DNA of 7,688 nt. Origin: Nitrososphaeraceae archaeon (GTDB lineage Archaea; Thermoproteota; Nitrososphaeria; Nitrososphaerales; Nitrososphaeraceae). This document shows positions 1-5,414 of the stretch, one piece after another. The stretch is from the NCBI GenBank assembly GCA_030038695.1, contig JASHSN010000309.1, forward strand, positions 1-7,688, in the 5' to 3' direction. The notes beneath the pieces were generated by a model, which saw nothing but the letters and a program-made list of their open reading frames with translations, was not told the origin of the DNA and did not search any database. The position numbers were made by a program, and so were the translations under genes. Each line of letters starts with the position of its first letter. Within the stretch, counting starts at the first letter, position 1.

Positions 1-1
1 A

Positions 2-1213
2 GAAATTGTGGTATTTGAGTGCAAGTCATTAATTCTTGCGGCTGGCGGATATACGCGTGTCTATAAAGTCAGTAGTTCTAGAGTTTCTGAAAACTGTGGA
101 GAAGGCGTAACTCTGGCGTATGAAGCAGGTACAGATTTGGTGGATATGGAGATGGTCCAATTCCATCCCACAGGAATGACTTGGCCTAAGGAAGCAGCGG
201 GTAGGCTTGCGACTGAAGCAATCCGTGGTGAAGGAGGCATATTACTGAATTCAAAAGGCGAAAGATTTATGAAAAATTACTATCCTGAAAGAATGGAGCT
301 AGGACCACGCGACGTAGTGGCACGTGCAGTTTATAGTGAGATAGTCGCTGGTAGAGGTACCCCACATGGCGGGGTTTGGTTGGACGTAACCCATCTATCC
401 AAGGAAAAAATTCTAGATAGGCTGCCTACAATGTATGAACAGTTCAAAAGACTTGATGGAATTGACATATCCAAGGAGAAAATGGAGGTTGCACCTACTG
501 CACATTATTCTATGGGAGGAGTTGTGGTAGATATGGAGTGTAGAACAAAGGTTAAGCGTTTATTTGCTGTTGGAGAAACAATAAGTCAGATCCATGGTGC
601 TAATCGTTTAGGTGGAAATAGCTTGTTAGACACAGTAGTATTTGGAAAAATCGCTGGTAGCCAAGCAGCAAGATTAGCAAAGGAAATAATAGAAATAGAG
701 AAAACTAGGCCACCATCACGAAGTGTAAATGACAACGGATTTGGTGATGCAATGTTTATACTTAAAGAACCGCTTAAGTTTAGCGACGAAATACAAGATT
801 TAATGACTCAGTATGCTGGAATAGTAAGAGATGAGACAAAGCTCAAAAATGGTTTGAAAGGAATTTTGGAATTAAAGAACAAGTTTTATTCTAAGGATAA
901 TATCTTAAAAGAATCTAATATCAAAGATGAAAATATTGTTGATCAACTCAAGGCAAGTGAGGAAGTAAGAACATTCCTGCTTGCTTGTGAAGCTATAATA
1001 AGAAGCGCCTTGATACGCCAAGAAAGTAGAGGAGCTCATTATAGGTCTGATTTTCCAAAATTAGATGATGAGAAATGGAAGGTAAATATCTTTTGCAGAA
1101 AAGAAGGAGATGAAATGACGACTTTTAAAGAGAAGGTTAAAGAGATGAAAGGCCCGTTAGTAGATTTCTTAAAGACGCACGCTAAAGCAGAACACCAGCG
1201 TGAATTCGAATAA
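2..1213 (+). CDS. Succinate dehydrogenase/fumarate reductase flavoprotein subunit, C-terminal part (5' end outside window)
   Basis: This is the FAD subunit that interconverts succinate and fumarate, normally paired with an iron-sulfur subunit and linked to membrane quinones. The reading frame is open to the left edge, and the residues before the GTG at 8 already belong to the FAD domain, so that GTG is not the start; the N-terminal dinucleotide-binding motif and the histidine for covalent FAD are missing. Counting from the GTG, LILAAGG is at 8-14, the substrate-site HPTG at 53-56, RGEGG at 73-77, the GPRD block with the likely proton-shuttling Arg101 at 99-102, HYSMGG at 166-171, and the FAD/substrate loop GANRLGGNSLLD at 197-208. 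RGAHYRSDFP (341-350) marks the helical C-terminal domain. The tail is charged (AEHQREFE), so the 3' end looks complete. L-aspartate oxidase shares these motifs, but the GGNSLLDTVVFG loop and the neighbours favour SdhA/FrdA. The direction of the reaction cannot be told, and no iron-sulfur subunit follows it. Confidence 0.9.
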   Translation, partial: EIVVFECKSLILAAGGYTRVYKVSSSRVSENCGEGVTLAYEAGTDLVDMEMVQFHPTGMTWPKEAAGRLATEAIRGEGGILLNSKGERFMKNYYPERMELGPRDVVARAVYSEIVAGRGTPHGGVWLDVTHLSKEKILDRLPTMYEQFKRLDGIDISKEKMEVAPTAHYSMGGVVVDMECRTKVKRLFAVGETISQIHGANRLGGNSLLDTVVFGKIAGSQAARLAKEIIEIEKTRPPSRSVNDNGFGDAMFILKEPLKFSDEIQDLMTQYAGIVRDETKLKNGLKGILELKNKFYSKDNILKESNIKDENIVDQLKASEEVRTFLLACEAIIRSALIRQESRGAHYRSDFPKLDDEKWKVNIFCRKEGDEMTTFKEKVKEMKGPLVDFLKTHAKAEHQREFE

Positions 1214-1270
1214 GTGATGAATCAATGATTAATGCTGAAAGGAATTAATGAAATGAATTGCTGCGATTAT

Positions 1271-1292
1271 GAATGTATTATAATTAAAAAAC
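1271..1292 (+). promoter_or_regulatory. Candidate archaeal TATA region ahead of the oxidase gene
   Basis: The 110-base gap after the flavoprotein gene contains an A/T-only run (TATTATAATTAAAAAA, about 1276-1290), roughly 35-45 bases before the TTG at 1324. This fits an archaeal TATA box giving a transcript with a very short leader. No well-spaced Shine-Dalgarno sequence is visible before 1324. The gap has no T-run terminator, so read-through from the flavoprotein gene is also possible. Confidence 0.35.
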
Positions 1293-1323
1293 TCGTATAC
1301 GGAAGATAGAGAATGAATTAGCG

Positions 1324-1791
1324 TTGAGTGAATACGAAAATTTGCGTACAGCTGATATTGTCGCTGAAGCTCTGCTTGATTGGAAGGTTGATGTTATTTT
1401 CGGCTTACCAGGCGATGGTATAAATGGATTTATAGAAGCATTAAGAACCAGGCAAAACAAGATTAGGTTCATACTCGTAAGACACGAAGAATCAGCGGCG
1501 TTTATGGCTTGTGCGTATGCAAAATACACCGGAAAACTTGGAGCATGTCTTGCAACCTCTGGACCCAGTGCAATACATCTATTAAATGGGTTATATGATG
1601 CCAAAGCAGATAATACTCCTGTGATAGCTATCACAGGGACGACCTACTCTGACTTGATGAATTCCAATTATGCACAAGACGTAAATCTCTTGCAGCTATA
1701 TTCGGACGTTACAGTTTATAACGATATGATAAGTGTTCCTGAACAAGCAAAAATGGCAGTCGATATCGCGTGTAGAACTGCGTTGGCATAA
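1324..1791 (+). CDS. PoxB-like ThDP-dependent pyruvate oxidase, N-terminal fragment (PYR domain), ended by an in-frame TAA
   Basis: These 155 residues are the pyrimidine-binding domain of the pyruvate oxidase/acetolactate synthase family. GLPGDGINGFIEAL (27-40) is the first conserved block. RHEESAA (53-59) holds the catalytic Glu55, which in this family contacts the aminopyrimidine ring of ThDP. SGPSAIHLLNGLYDA (79-93) and NTPVIAITG (97-105) follow as expected. The start is TTG: the frame has a stop at 1285-1287 and no other start codon between it and 1324. The frame stops at 1789-1791, exactly where homologues continue with R-G-V-x-x-x-x-P-x-D-V, and those residues follow in the same frame after the stop. 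This is therefore the first part of a gene of about 600 codons rather than a free-standing small protein. Alone it lacks the last strand of its own domain and the diphosphate-binding domain, so it should be inactive by itself. It may be a pseudogene, a strain mutation or a sequencing error. Confidence 0.85.
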   Translation: MSEYENLRTADIVAEALLDWKVDVIFGLPGDGINGFIEALRTRQNKIRFILVRHEESAAFMACAYAKYTGKLGACLATSGPSAIHLLNGLYDAKADNTPVIAITGTTYSDLMNSNYAQDVNLLQLYSDVTVYNDMISVPEQAKMAVDIACRTALA

Positions 1792-1809
1792 AGAGGAGTT
1801 AGCCACTTG
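1789..1809 (+). promoter_or_regulatory. In-frame TAA stop followed by a Shine-Dalgarno-like GAGGAG and a TTG, a possible translation restart
   Basis: The internal stop (1789-1791) is followed by GAGGAG at 1793-1798 and, after eight bases, by TTG at 1807-1809 in the same frame. That spacing suits ribosome re-entry, so the downstream part could be made as a separate chain. The purine run may be accidental, because the conserved residues Arg-Gly-Val are encoded here as AGA GGA GTT. Confidence 0.5.
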
Positions 1810-3126
1810 ACTATACCTATTGATGTTCAAGAGAAGAAATTGAGTGGTAAATATTCAAGACACAATGTTGCATATCATAGTTCTGATGTTTATGTTGCCA
1901 AAACGATGCCAAATCAATCCTTACTAGAAAAAGCAGCCAGAGTACTTAACTTGGGAAACAGGATTGTTATACTTGTAGGACAAGGAGCGCTTGGAGCTGG
2001 AGACGAAGTACTCGCAATAGCAGAAAAGCTTGAAGCTCCAGTTGTCAAAGCGCTATTAGGCAAAGCAGTGATCCCTGACGACAATCAATATAGTCTAGGC
2101 GGTCTTGGGTTACTTGGAACTGAACCATCTAGTGATGCTATGAGTGAAGCAGAGACGTTACTTATGGTTGGAACGTCTTTTCCATATTTAGAATATCTTC
2201 CAAGGCCAGGTCAGGCAAGAGTAATTCAGATTGATATAAAAGCCGAAAAAATTGGTCTTAGATATCCTGTTGAAATTGGCCTTGTGGGTGATTCAAAACT
2301 AATATTATCTTCATTACTTCCCCTCTTGGATCAAAAGTACGATCTAGACTTTCTAAAGTCGAAACGAGATGCGATGAAGAAGTGGAATAGATTGATGAAA
2401 GAGCAAAGTACTAGAAACGATAAGCCAATCAAACCACAAGTTATCGCCCAAGTAGTGTCTGATGAGCTAGAGGACAACGCAATAATTTCCGTAGATTGTG
2501 GAACAAATACAAGTTGGGCAGCTCGGTTTATTGATATACGAAAAGGGATGAAATTTTCTGTATCAGGTATGCTATTAAGTATGGGTAATGGTTTACCTTA
2601 TGCTATAGCAGCGCAAATAGCGTTTCCTGAAAGACAATCCATAGCATTTGTTGGGGATGGTGGACTAACGATGCTGATGGGTGATTTTGCTACAGCCGTA
2701 CAGTATAGCCTCCCTATCAAAGTAATTGTTGTCAAGAATTGTACGTTAGGAATGATTAGATGGGAACAGATGGGATTTTTGGGAAACCCCGAATTTGGAG
2801 TAGAATTTTCTGCGATAGATTGGGTAAAGTTCGCTGAATCTTGTGGTGGAAAAGGATATGCTATCAAAGAACCAAATAAAGTAAAATCTATAATGAATCA
2901 AGCCATGAAAGAGAGAAAACCGACTATAATTGAAGCGTATGTAGATGCATTTGAACCACCCATGCCGCCAAAAGTAGAACTGGGTTTTGTAAAAGAAATG
3001 GCTGCATCATTCGTAAGAGGGGAACCATACTCTAGAAGGATAGGCTTAACTTTATACAGAGATCAGGTCCACAATATTTTAAAACATATGCATACACATT
3101 CTGCTACAGACAGCCAAAGGGAATAG
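1807..3126 (+). CDS. PoxB-like ThDP-dependent pyruvate oxidase, C-terminal fragment (central and diphosphate-binding domains)
   Basis: This part continues the interrupted oxidase gene in the same frame; five homologous codons (Arg-Gly-Val-Ser-His) lie between the stop and the TTG used here. TIPIDV (2-7) is the end of the PYR domain. The central domain, which in PoxB-type enzymes binds FAD, runs from about 35 to 180, with VGQGALGAG (57-65), GLLGTEPSS (101-109) and VGTSFPYLEYLP (121-132). The ThDP diphosphate/Mg domain follows, with GDGG at 283-286 and the partner Asn311 of the GDG-x(n)-N motif. The central-domain sequence resembles pyruvate oxidase/pyruvate:quinone dehydrogenase more than acetolactate synthase; the expected reaction is pyruvate to acetate and CO2 with electrons to quinone. 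Joined, the two parts would be about 600 residues, close to E. coli PoxB (572). The C-terminal tail is polar and rich in His; no clear membrane segment is seen. Activity is doubtful unless restart or complementation occurs. Confidence 0.85.
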   Translation: MTIPIDVQEKKLSGKYSRHNVAYHSSDVYVAKTMPNQSLLEKAARVLNLGNRIVILVGQGALGAGDEVLAIAEKLEAPVVKALLGKAVIPDDNQYSLGGLGLLGTEPSSDAMSEAETLLMVGTSFPYLEYLPRPGQARVIQIDIKAEKIGLRYPVEIGLVGDSKLILSSLLPLLDQKYDLDFLKSKRDAMKKWNRLMKEQSTRNDKPIKPQVIAQVVSDELEDNAIISVDCGTNTSWAARFIDIRKGMKFSVSGMLLSMGNGLPYAIAAQIAFPERQSIAFVGDGGLTMLMGDFATAVQYSLPIKVIVVKNCTLGMIRWEQMGFLGNPEFGVEFSAIDWVKFAESCGGKGYAIKEPNKVKSIMNQAMKERKPTIIEAYVDAFEPPMPPKVELGFVKEMAASFVRGEPYSRRIGLTLYRDQVHNILKHMHTHSATDSQRE

Positions 3127-3131
3127 GCTAG

Positions 3132-4334
3132 TTGGATAAAATAAAAGAGGACTCCATCAACCTTCATAAGGCACTAAGAGGAAAGATAGAAATACATAAT
3201 CGTGTTTCCATCGACGCTGGTTTTGGCGAGGAAAAAGGAACACTAGGATTGATCTATACTCCAGGAGTAGCAGCTGTGGCCGAAGAAATAAGTAAAAATA
3301 AAGGGTTAATTTATGATTATACTTCAAAGTGGAACAACGTAGCTATAGTGTGTGACGGAACAAGAGTTCTTGGTCTTGGAAATATTGGCCCAGAAGGAGC
3401 ACTTCCTGTCATGGAAGGAAAATCTGTTTTATTCAAAGTCTTAGGTGGTATTAATGCTTATCCATTATGCATATCTACACAAGATAAGGAGGAAATACTC
3501 AGATTAATCAAGGCCATTGAACCATGTTTTGGTGCGATAAATATTGAAGATATAGAAACACCCAAGGTTTTTGATATTATAAGAAGACTCAGAGATGAGC
3601 TTTCCATACCCGTATTTCATGATGATCAGCATGGGACAGCTGTAATAACATTAGCTGCATTGATAAATTCTCTAAAGATAGTGGATAAAAAATTAGATAA
3701 TATAAAGGTAGTAATATCAGGAGCAGGTTCTGCCGGCTACGGGATCTTTAAGATTTTAAAACAAGCAGGGTGCAAGGATATTGTAGTAACAGACAGTAAA
3801 GGCGCAATATATGAGGGAAGAAAAGATCTTGTAACCGGTAATTCTGAAAATTCAAACAAGAGAGAAATAGCAAGAGGTAGCAATCCTAGGAAAGTAGAAG
3901 GAAGTTTAGAAGAAGTACTCAGACAAACAGATGTCTTCGTGGGAGTATCTGGCAAAGCTGCACTTTTAACTAAAGGTATGATACAATCAATGAACCATGA
4001 TGCTATAGTGTTTGGGCTCAGTAATCCAGATCCCGAAATCCTTCCTTCAGATGCTATTAAAGCAGGCGCGCGAATTGTATCTACTGGACGATCTGACTTT
4101 CCAAACCAAGTAAATAATGCTCTGGTATTTCCATCCGTCCTTAGAGCTTTGTTAGATACTAGAATAAGAGGATTAGATGAAAAGATGCTAGTAACTGCAT
4201 CGTATGCGATTGCTTCGCTAGTCGAAAAGACTCATTTGAAGGAAGATTATGTAATTCCCAAAGTAAATGATCCGAGGATCTTTCCAATTGTAACTCGAAC
4301 ATTAAAAGAGGCAATAGGAAAAACACAAACTTAG
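3132..4334 (+). CDS. Malic enzyme, short form (malate dehydrogenase, oxaloacetate-decarboxylating)
   Basis: This cytoplasmic enzyme decarboxylates malate to pyruvate with reduction of NAD(P). At 400 residues it has the length of the compact prokaryotic form, without the phosphotransacetylase domain of long forms. Visible family motifs are YTPGVA (42-47, catalytic Tyr42), LGLGNIGPEGALPVMEGK (80-97, catalytic Lys97), the metal-binding pair Glu139-Asp140 in NIEDIE, HDDQHGT (163-169, Asp164 metal ligand), the Rossmann GAGSAG (197-202), GLSNPDPE (295-302) and GRSDFPNQVNNALVFP (319-334). Asp221 after the second strand suggests NAD rather than NADP, but this is inference. The start is TTG: an in-frame TAG lies directly before it (3129-3131) and the first internal Met is residue 94. 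It begins five bases after the oxidase stop, so the two are very likely cotranscribed, making this the pyruvate supplier for the oxidase. The ribosome site is weak (AGGG, ten bases upstream). Nothing essential is missing. Confidence 0.93.
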   Translation: MDKIKEDSINLHKALRGKIEIHNRVSIDAGFGEEKGTLGLIYTPGVAAVAEEISKNKGLIYDYTSKWNNVAIVCDGTRVLGLGNIGPEGALPVMEGKSVLFKVLGGINAYPLCISTQDKEEILRLIKAIEPCFGAINIEDIETPKVFDIIRRLRDELSIPVFHDDQHGTAVITLAALINSLKIVDKKLDNIKVVISGAGSAGYGIFKILKQAGCKDIVVTDSKGAIYEGRKDLVTGNSENSNKREIARGSNPRKVEGSLEEVLRQTDVFVGVSGKAALLTKGMIQSMNHDAIVFGLSNPDPEILPSDAIKAGARIVSTGRSDFPNQVNNALVFPSVLRALLDTRIRGLDEKMLVTASYAIASLVEKTHLKEDYVIPKVNDPRIFPIVTRTLKEAIGKTQT

Positions 4335-4367
4335 GGAGGGAATACTTAAACATGTTTTTCACCACTA
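4335..4367. terminator. Short convergent gap with a 10-bp palindrome and a T-run, weak terminator candidate
   Basis: Only 33 bases separate the malic enzyme stop from the stop of the opposing gene. They hold the perfect palindrome AAACATGTTT (4348-4357) running into five Ts on the plus strand (4355-4359). Archaeal termination often needs only a short T-run, so this may end the plus-strand operon. The stem is short and A/T-rich, so support is modest. Confidence 0.3.
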
Positions 4368-5285
4368 CTATCGATGCTCTAATGCATTGCGATCCCATTT
4401 AGCACAAGTTGCCGCTGCTTCATACGTGCTTTGCAGGAATGAGAGCAAGACTTCGTCAGGTGACTTCGAAGTACGGACTACGTCGTATGGTAGCAAGAAC
4501 TCTCCCATTTGCGTATCGTATAATGCCTCCTTTGGCTGGATGGGGTACTGCTTGAAACCTTGAGGCTCGGGATATGAATAAGCATAGAAAGCGGGTTCAT
4601 TCACTGTTCCACCACCAGGCCAGAATCCACAGCTACTTACCTCATGAGAATATGCTTCTACCATAACAAAACGGGCAACGTATGGTGCGCCTGGGTGAGT
4701 CGGTGCCGTACGTCCTGAAAAGCGAGTAACGGCCAGATCAAAAGCTCCCCAGAAGAATTGTACTGGGCTCACTTTGCCAATGAATCGGGAACGAAACTCT
4801 GAAAGCACGCGGCTTGTCTGTGCCAAAATGCGCCAGAATCGCTGCACATGTTCGGGATCATAGGATTTATGTTTCCTATCCTGCTCAAATGGAGTTCGTT
4901 CTGGGATCTCTACGGGGGTGGTCCAAATGGTTAAATCTATTCCAAGTGATTTTAGGGTTGCCATAACTTCATGATAAAACTCAGCTACAGAAAACGGTCG
5001 TAGAGCAATCGTCTTGATAGGATCATCAGCTGTTTCAAACAGTAGTAGGTTAGAAATGAAATCAAAATCTATCTGTAAGAGTCGATCATCGTAATACATT
5101 GAGGATGTTGTAAGTCCATGTGGTGTAACATAGAGAGTAGAATTCCACCAATGATTCATTTGAGGAGTCAGTGCAAGCCTGATCTTTCCAATGATTTGAG
5201 TCCACCTGTGCAGAGTATCGTAGGTATCTTGCCATTCTGTTAAGGGAAGCTCTGGCCATAGGTTTGTGGTTCTAACCGTGGTCAT
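4368..5285 (-). CDS. DUF5996 family protein, function unknown
   Basis: The 305-residue product closely follows the DUF5996 pattern known mainly from bacteria. Conserved blocks are LPLTEWQDTYDTLHRWTQ (13-30), NHWWN (44-48), VEIPERTPFEQDR (125-137), RFIGKVSPVQFFWG (167-180) with FDLAVTRFSGR (182-192), EAYSHEVSSCGFWPGGG (210-226), PAFYAYSYPEP (231-241) and GEFLLPYDVVR (261-271). It is full length, rich in Trp, Tyr and His, and has no signal peptide or membrane segment, so it should be cytoplasmic. No activity is established for the family that I know of, and I assign none. The ATG is well supported: GGAGGAGG lies six bases upstream (5292-5299). The gene points against the operon on its left and diverges from the MDR gene on its right. 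It is noticeably richer in G+C than the malic enzyme gene (hand count of row 4681-4740, 35 of 60; of malic enzyme row 3661-3720, 13 of 60) and uses CGN arginine codons more, suggesting acquisition from elsewhere. Confidence 0.9.
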   Translation of the reverse strand: MTTVRTTNLWPELPLTEWQDTYDTLHRWTQIIGKIRLALTPQMNHWWNSTLYVTPHGLTTSSMYYDDRLLQIDFDFISNLLLFETADDPIKTIALRPFSVAEFYHEVMATLKSLGIDLTIWTTPVEIPERTPFEQDRKHKSYDPEHVQRFWRILAQTSRVLSEFRSRFIGKVSPVQFFWGAFDLAVTRFSGRTAPTHPGAPYVARFVMVEAYSHEVSSCGFWPGGGTVNEPAFYAYSYPEPQGFKQYPIQPKEALYDTQMGEFLLPYDVVRTSKSPDEVLLSFLQSTYEAAATCAKWDRNALEHR

Positions 5286-5291
5286 TAATTT

Positions 5292-5299
5292 CCTCCTCC
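5292..5299 (-). promoter_or_regulatory. Strong Shine-Dalgarno sequence of the DUF5996 gene
   Basis: On the minus strand the sequence reads GGAGGAGG, six bases before the ATG at 5285-5283. It is the best ribosome-binding site in the window and fixes this start. The gene is therefore expected to have a leadered transcript, unlike the MDR gene across the gap. Confidence 0.8.
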
Positions 5300-5312
5300 A
5301 TTACCATACAGC

Positions 5313-5326
5313 GATGTTTAAACATC
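5313..5326. promoter_or_regulatory. Perfect 14-bp palindrome, possible operator of the DUF5996 gene
   Basis: GATGTTTAAACATC is its own reverse complement. It lies 28 bases from the DUF5996 start, between the Shine-Dalgarno site and an A/T-rich TATA-like stretch at about 5327-5339 read on the minus strand (ATATGATATATGAT). That is where a dimeric repressor could block transcription. The regulator is not in this window, and the role is inferred from position and symmetry only. Confidence 0.4.
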
Positions 5327-5339
5327 ATATATCATATTT
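5327..5339 (-). promoter_or_regulatory. Candidate TATA box of the DUF5996 gene
   Basis: The minus strand reads AATATGATATATG here, about 25 bases ahead of where a leader carrying the Shine-Dalgarno site would begin. Composition in this gap is A/T-rich overall, so the assignment is tentative. Confidence 0.3.
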
Positions 5340-5367
5340 GTACACTACTCAGGTATAAGACTATTGA

Positions 5368-5387
5368 AACCTAATATGGATTAGGTT
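5368..5387. promoter_or_regulatory. 20-bp dyad (8-bp perfect arms, 4-bp spacer) at the MDR gene promoter, probable operator
   Basis: AACCTAAT (5368-5375) and ATTAGGTT (5380-5387) are exact reverse complements separated by ATGG. The right arm covers the position of the archaeal BRE and runs into the TATA-like box that follows, so a bound dimer would block basal factor access. This is the most convincing operator candidate in the window. Which regulator family binds it cannot be told. Confidence 0.5.
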
Positions 5388-5393
5388 AAATAG
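5386..5393 (+). promoter_or_regulatory. Candidate TATA box of the MDR oxidoreductase gene
   Basis: TTAAATAG lies 22-29 bases before the ATG at 5415, with no Shine-Dalgarno sequence between. This is the arrangement expected for a leaderless archaeal transcript. An upstream ATG at 5404 is out of frame and meets a stop within four codons. Confidence 0.45.
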
Positions 5394-5414
5394 AATAAAC
5401 ATTATGATAAGTAT

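Noticed and set aside
1284..1634. Minus-strand open frame of 116 codons
   Set aside because: It lies opposite the conserved PYR domain of the oxidase, has no recognisable family motif, and is best explained as a shadow of that gene.
1789..1791. TAA recoded as an amino acid
   Set aside because: Selenocysteine and pyrrolysine use TGA and TAG, no recoding structure is evident, and TAA is used as the ordinary terminal stop of the flavoprotein and hydrolase genes.
2598..2867. Minus-strand open frame of 89 codons
   Set aside because: It is opposite the GDGG/ThDP-binding region, whose protein sequence is strongly conserved; no independent evidence of coding.
1324..3126. Acetolactate synthase as the identity of the interrupted ThDP gene
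   Set aside because: The central-domain sequence (GLLGTEPSS, VGTSFPYLEYLP) matches the PoxB pattern better, and no small regulatory subunit or branched-chain amino acid gene is nearby.
3737..3955. Minus-strand open frame of 72 codons
   Set aside because: Shadow of the malic enzyme Rossmann domain.
4159..4398. Minus-strand open frame crossing the convergent gap
   Set aside because: It overlaps both the malic enzyme 3' end and the DUF5996 3' end and shows no family pattern.
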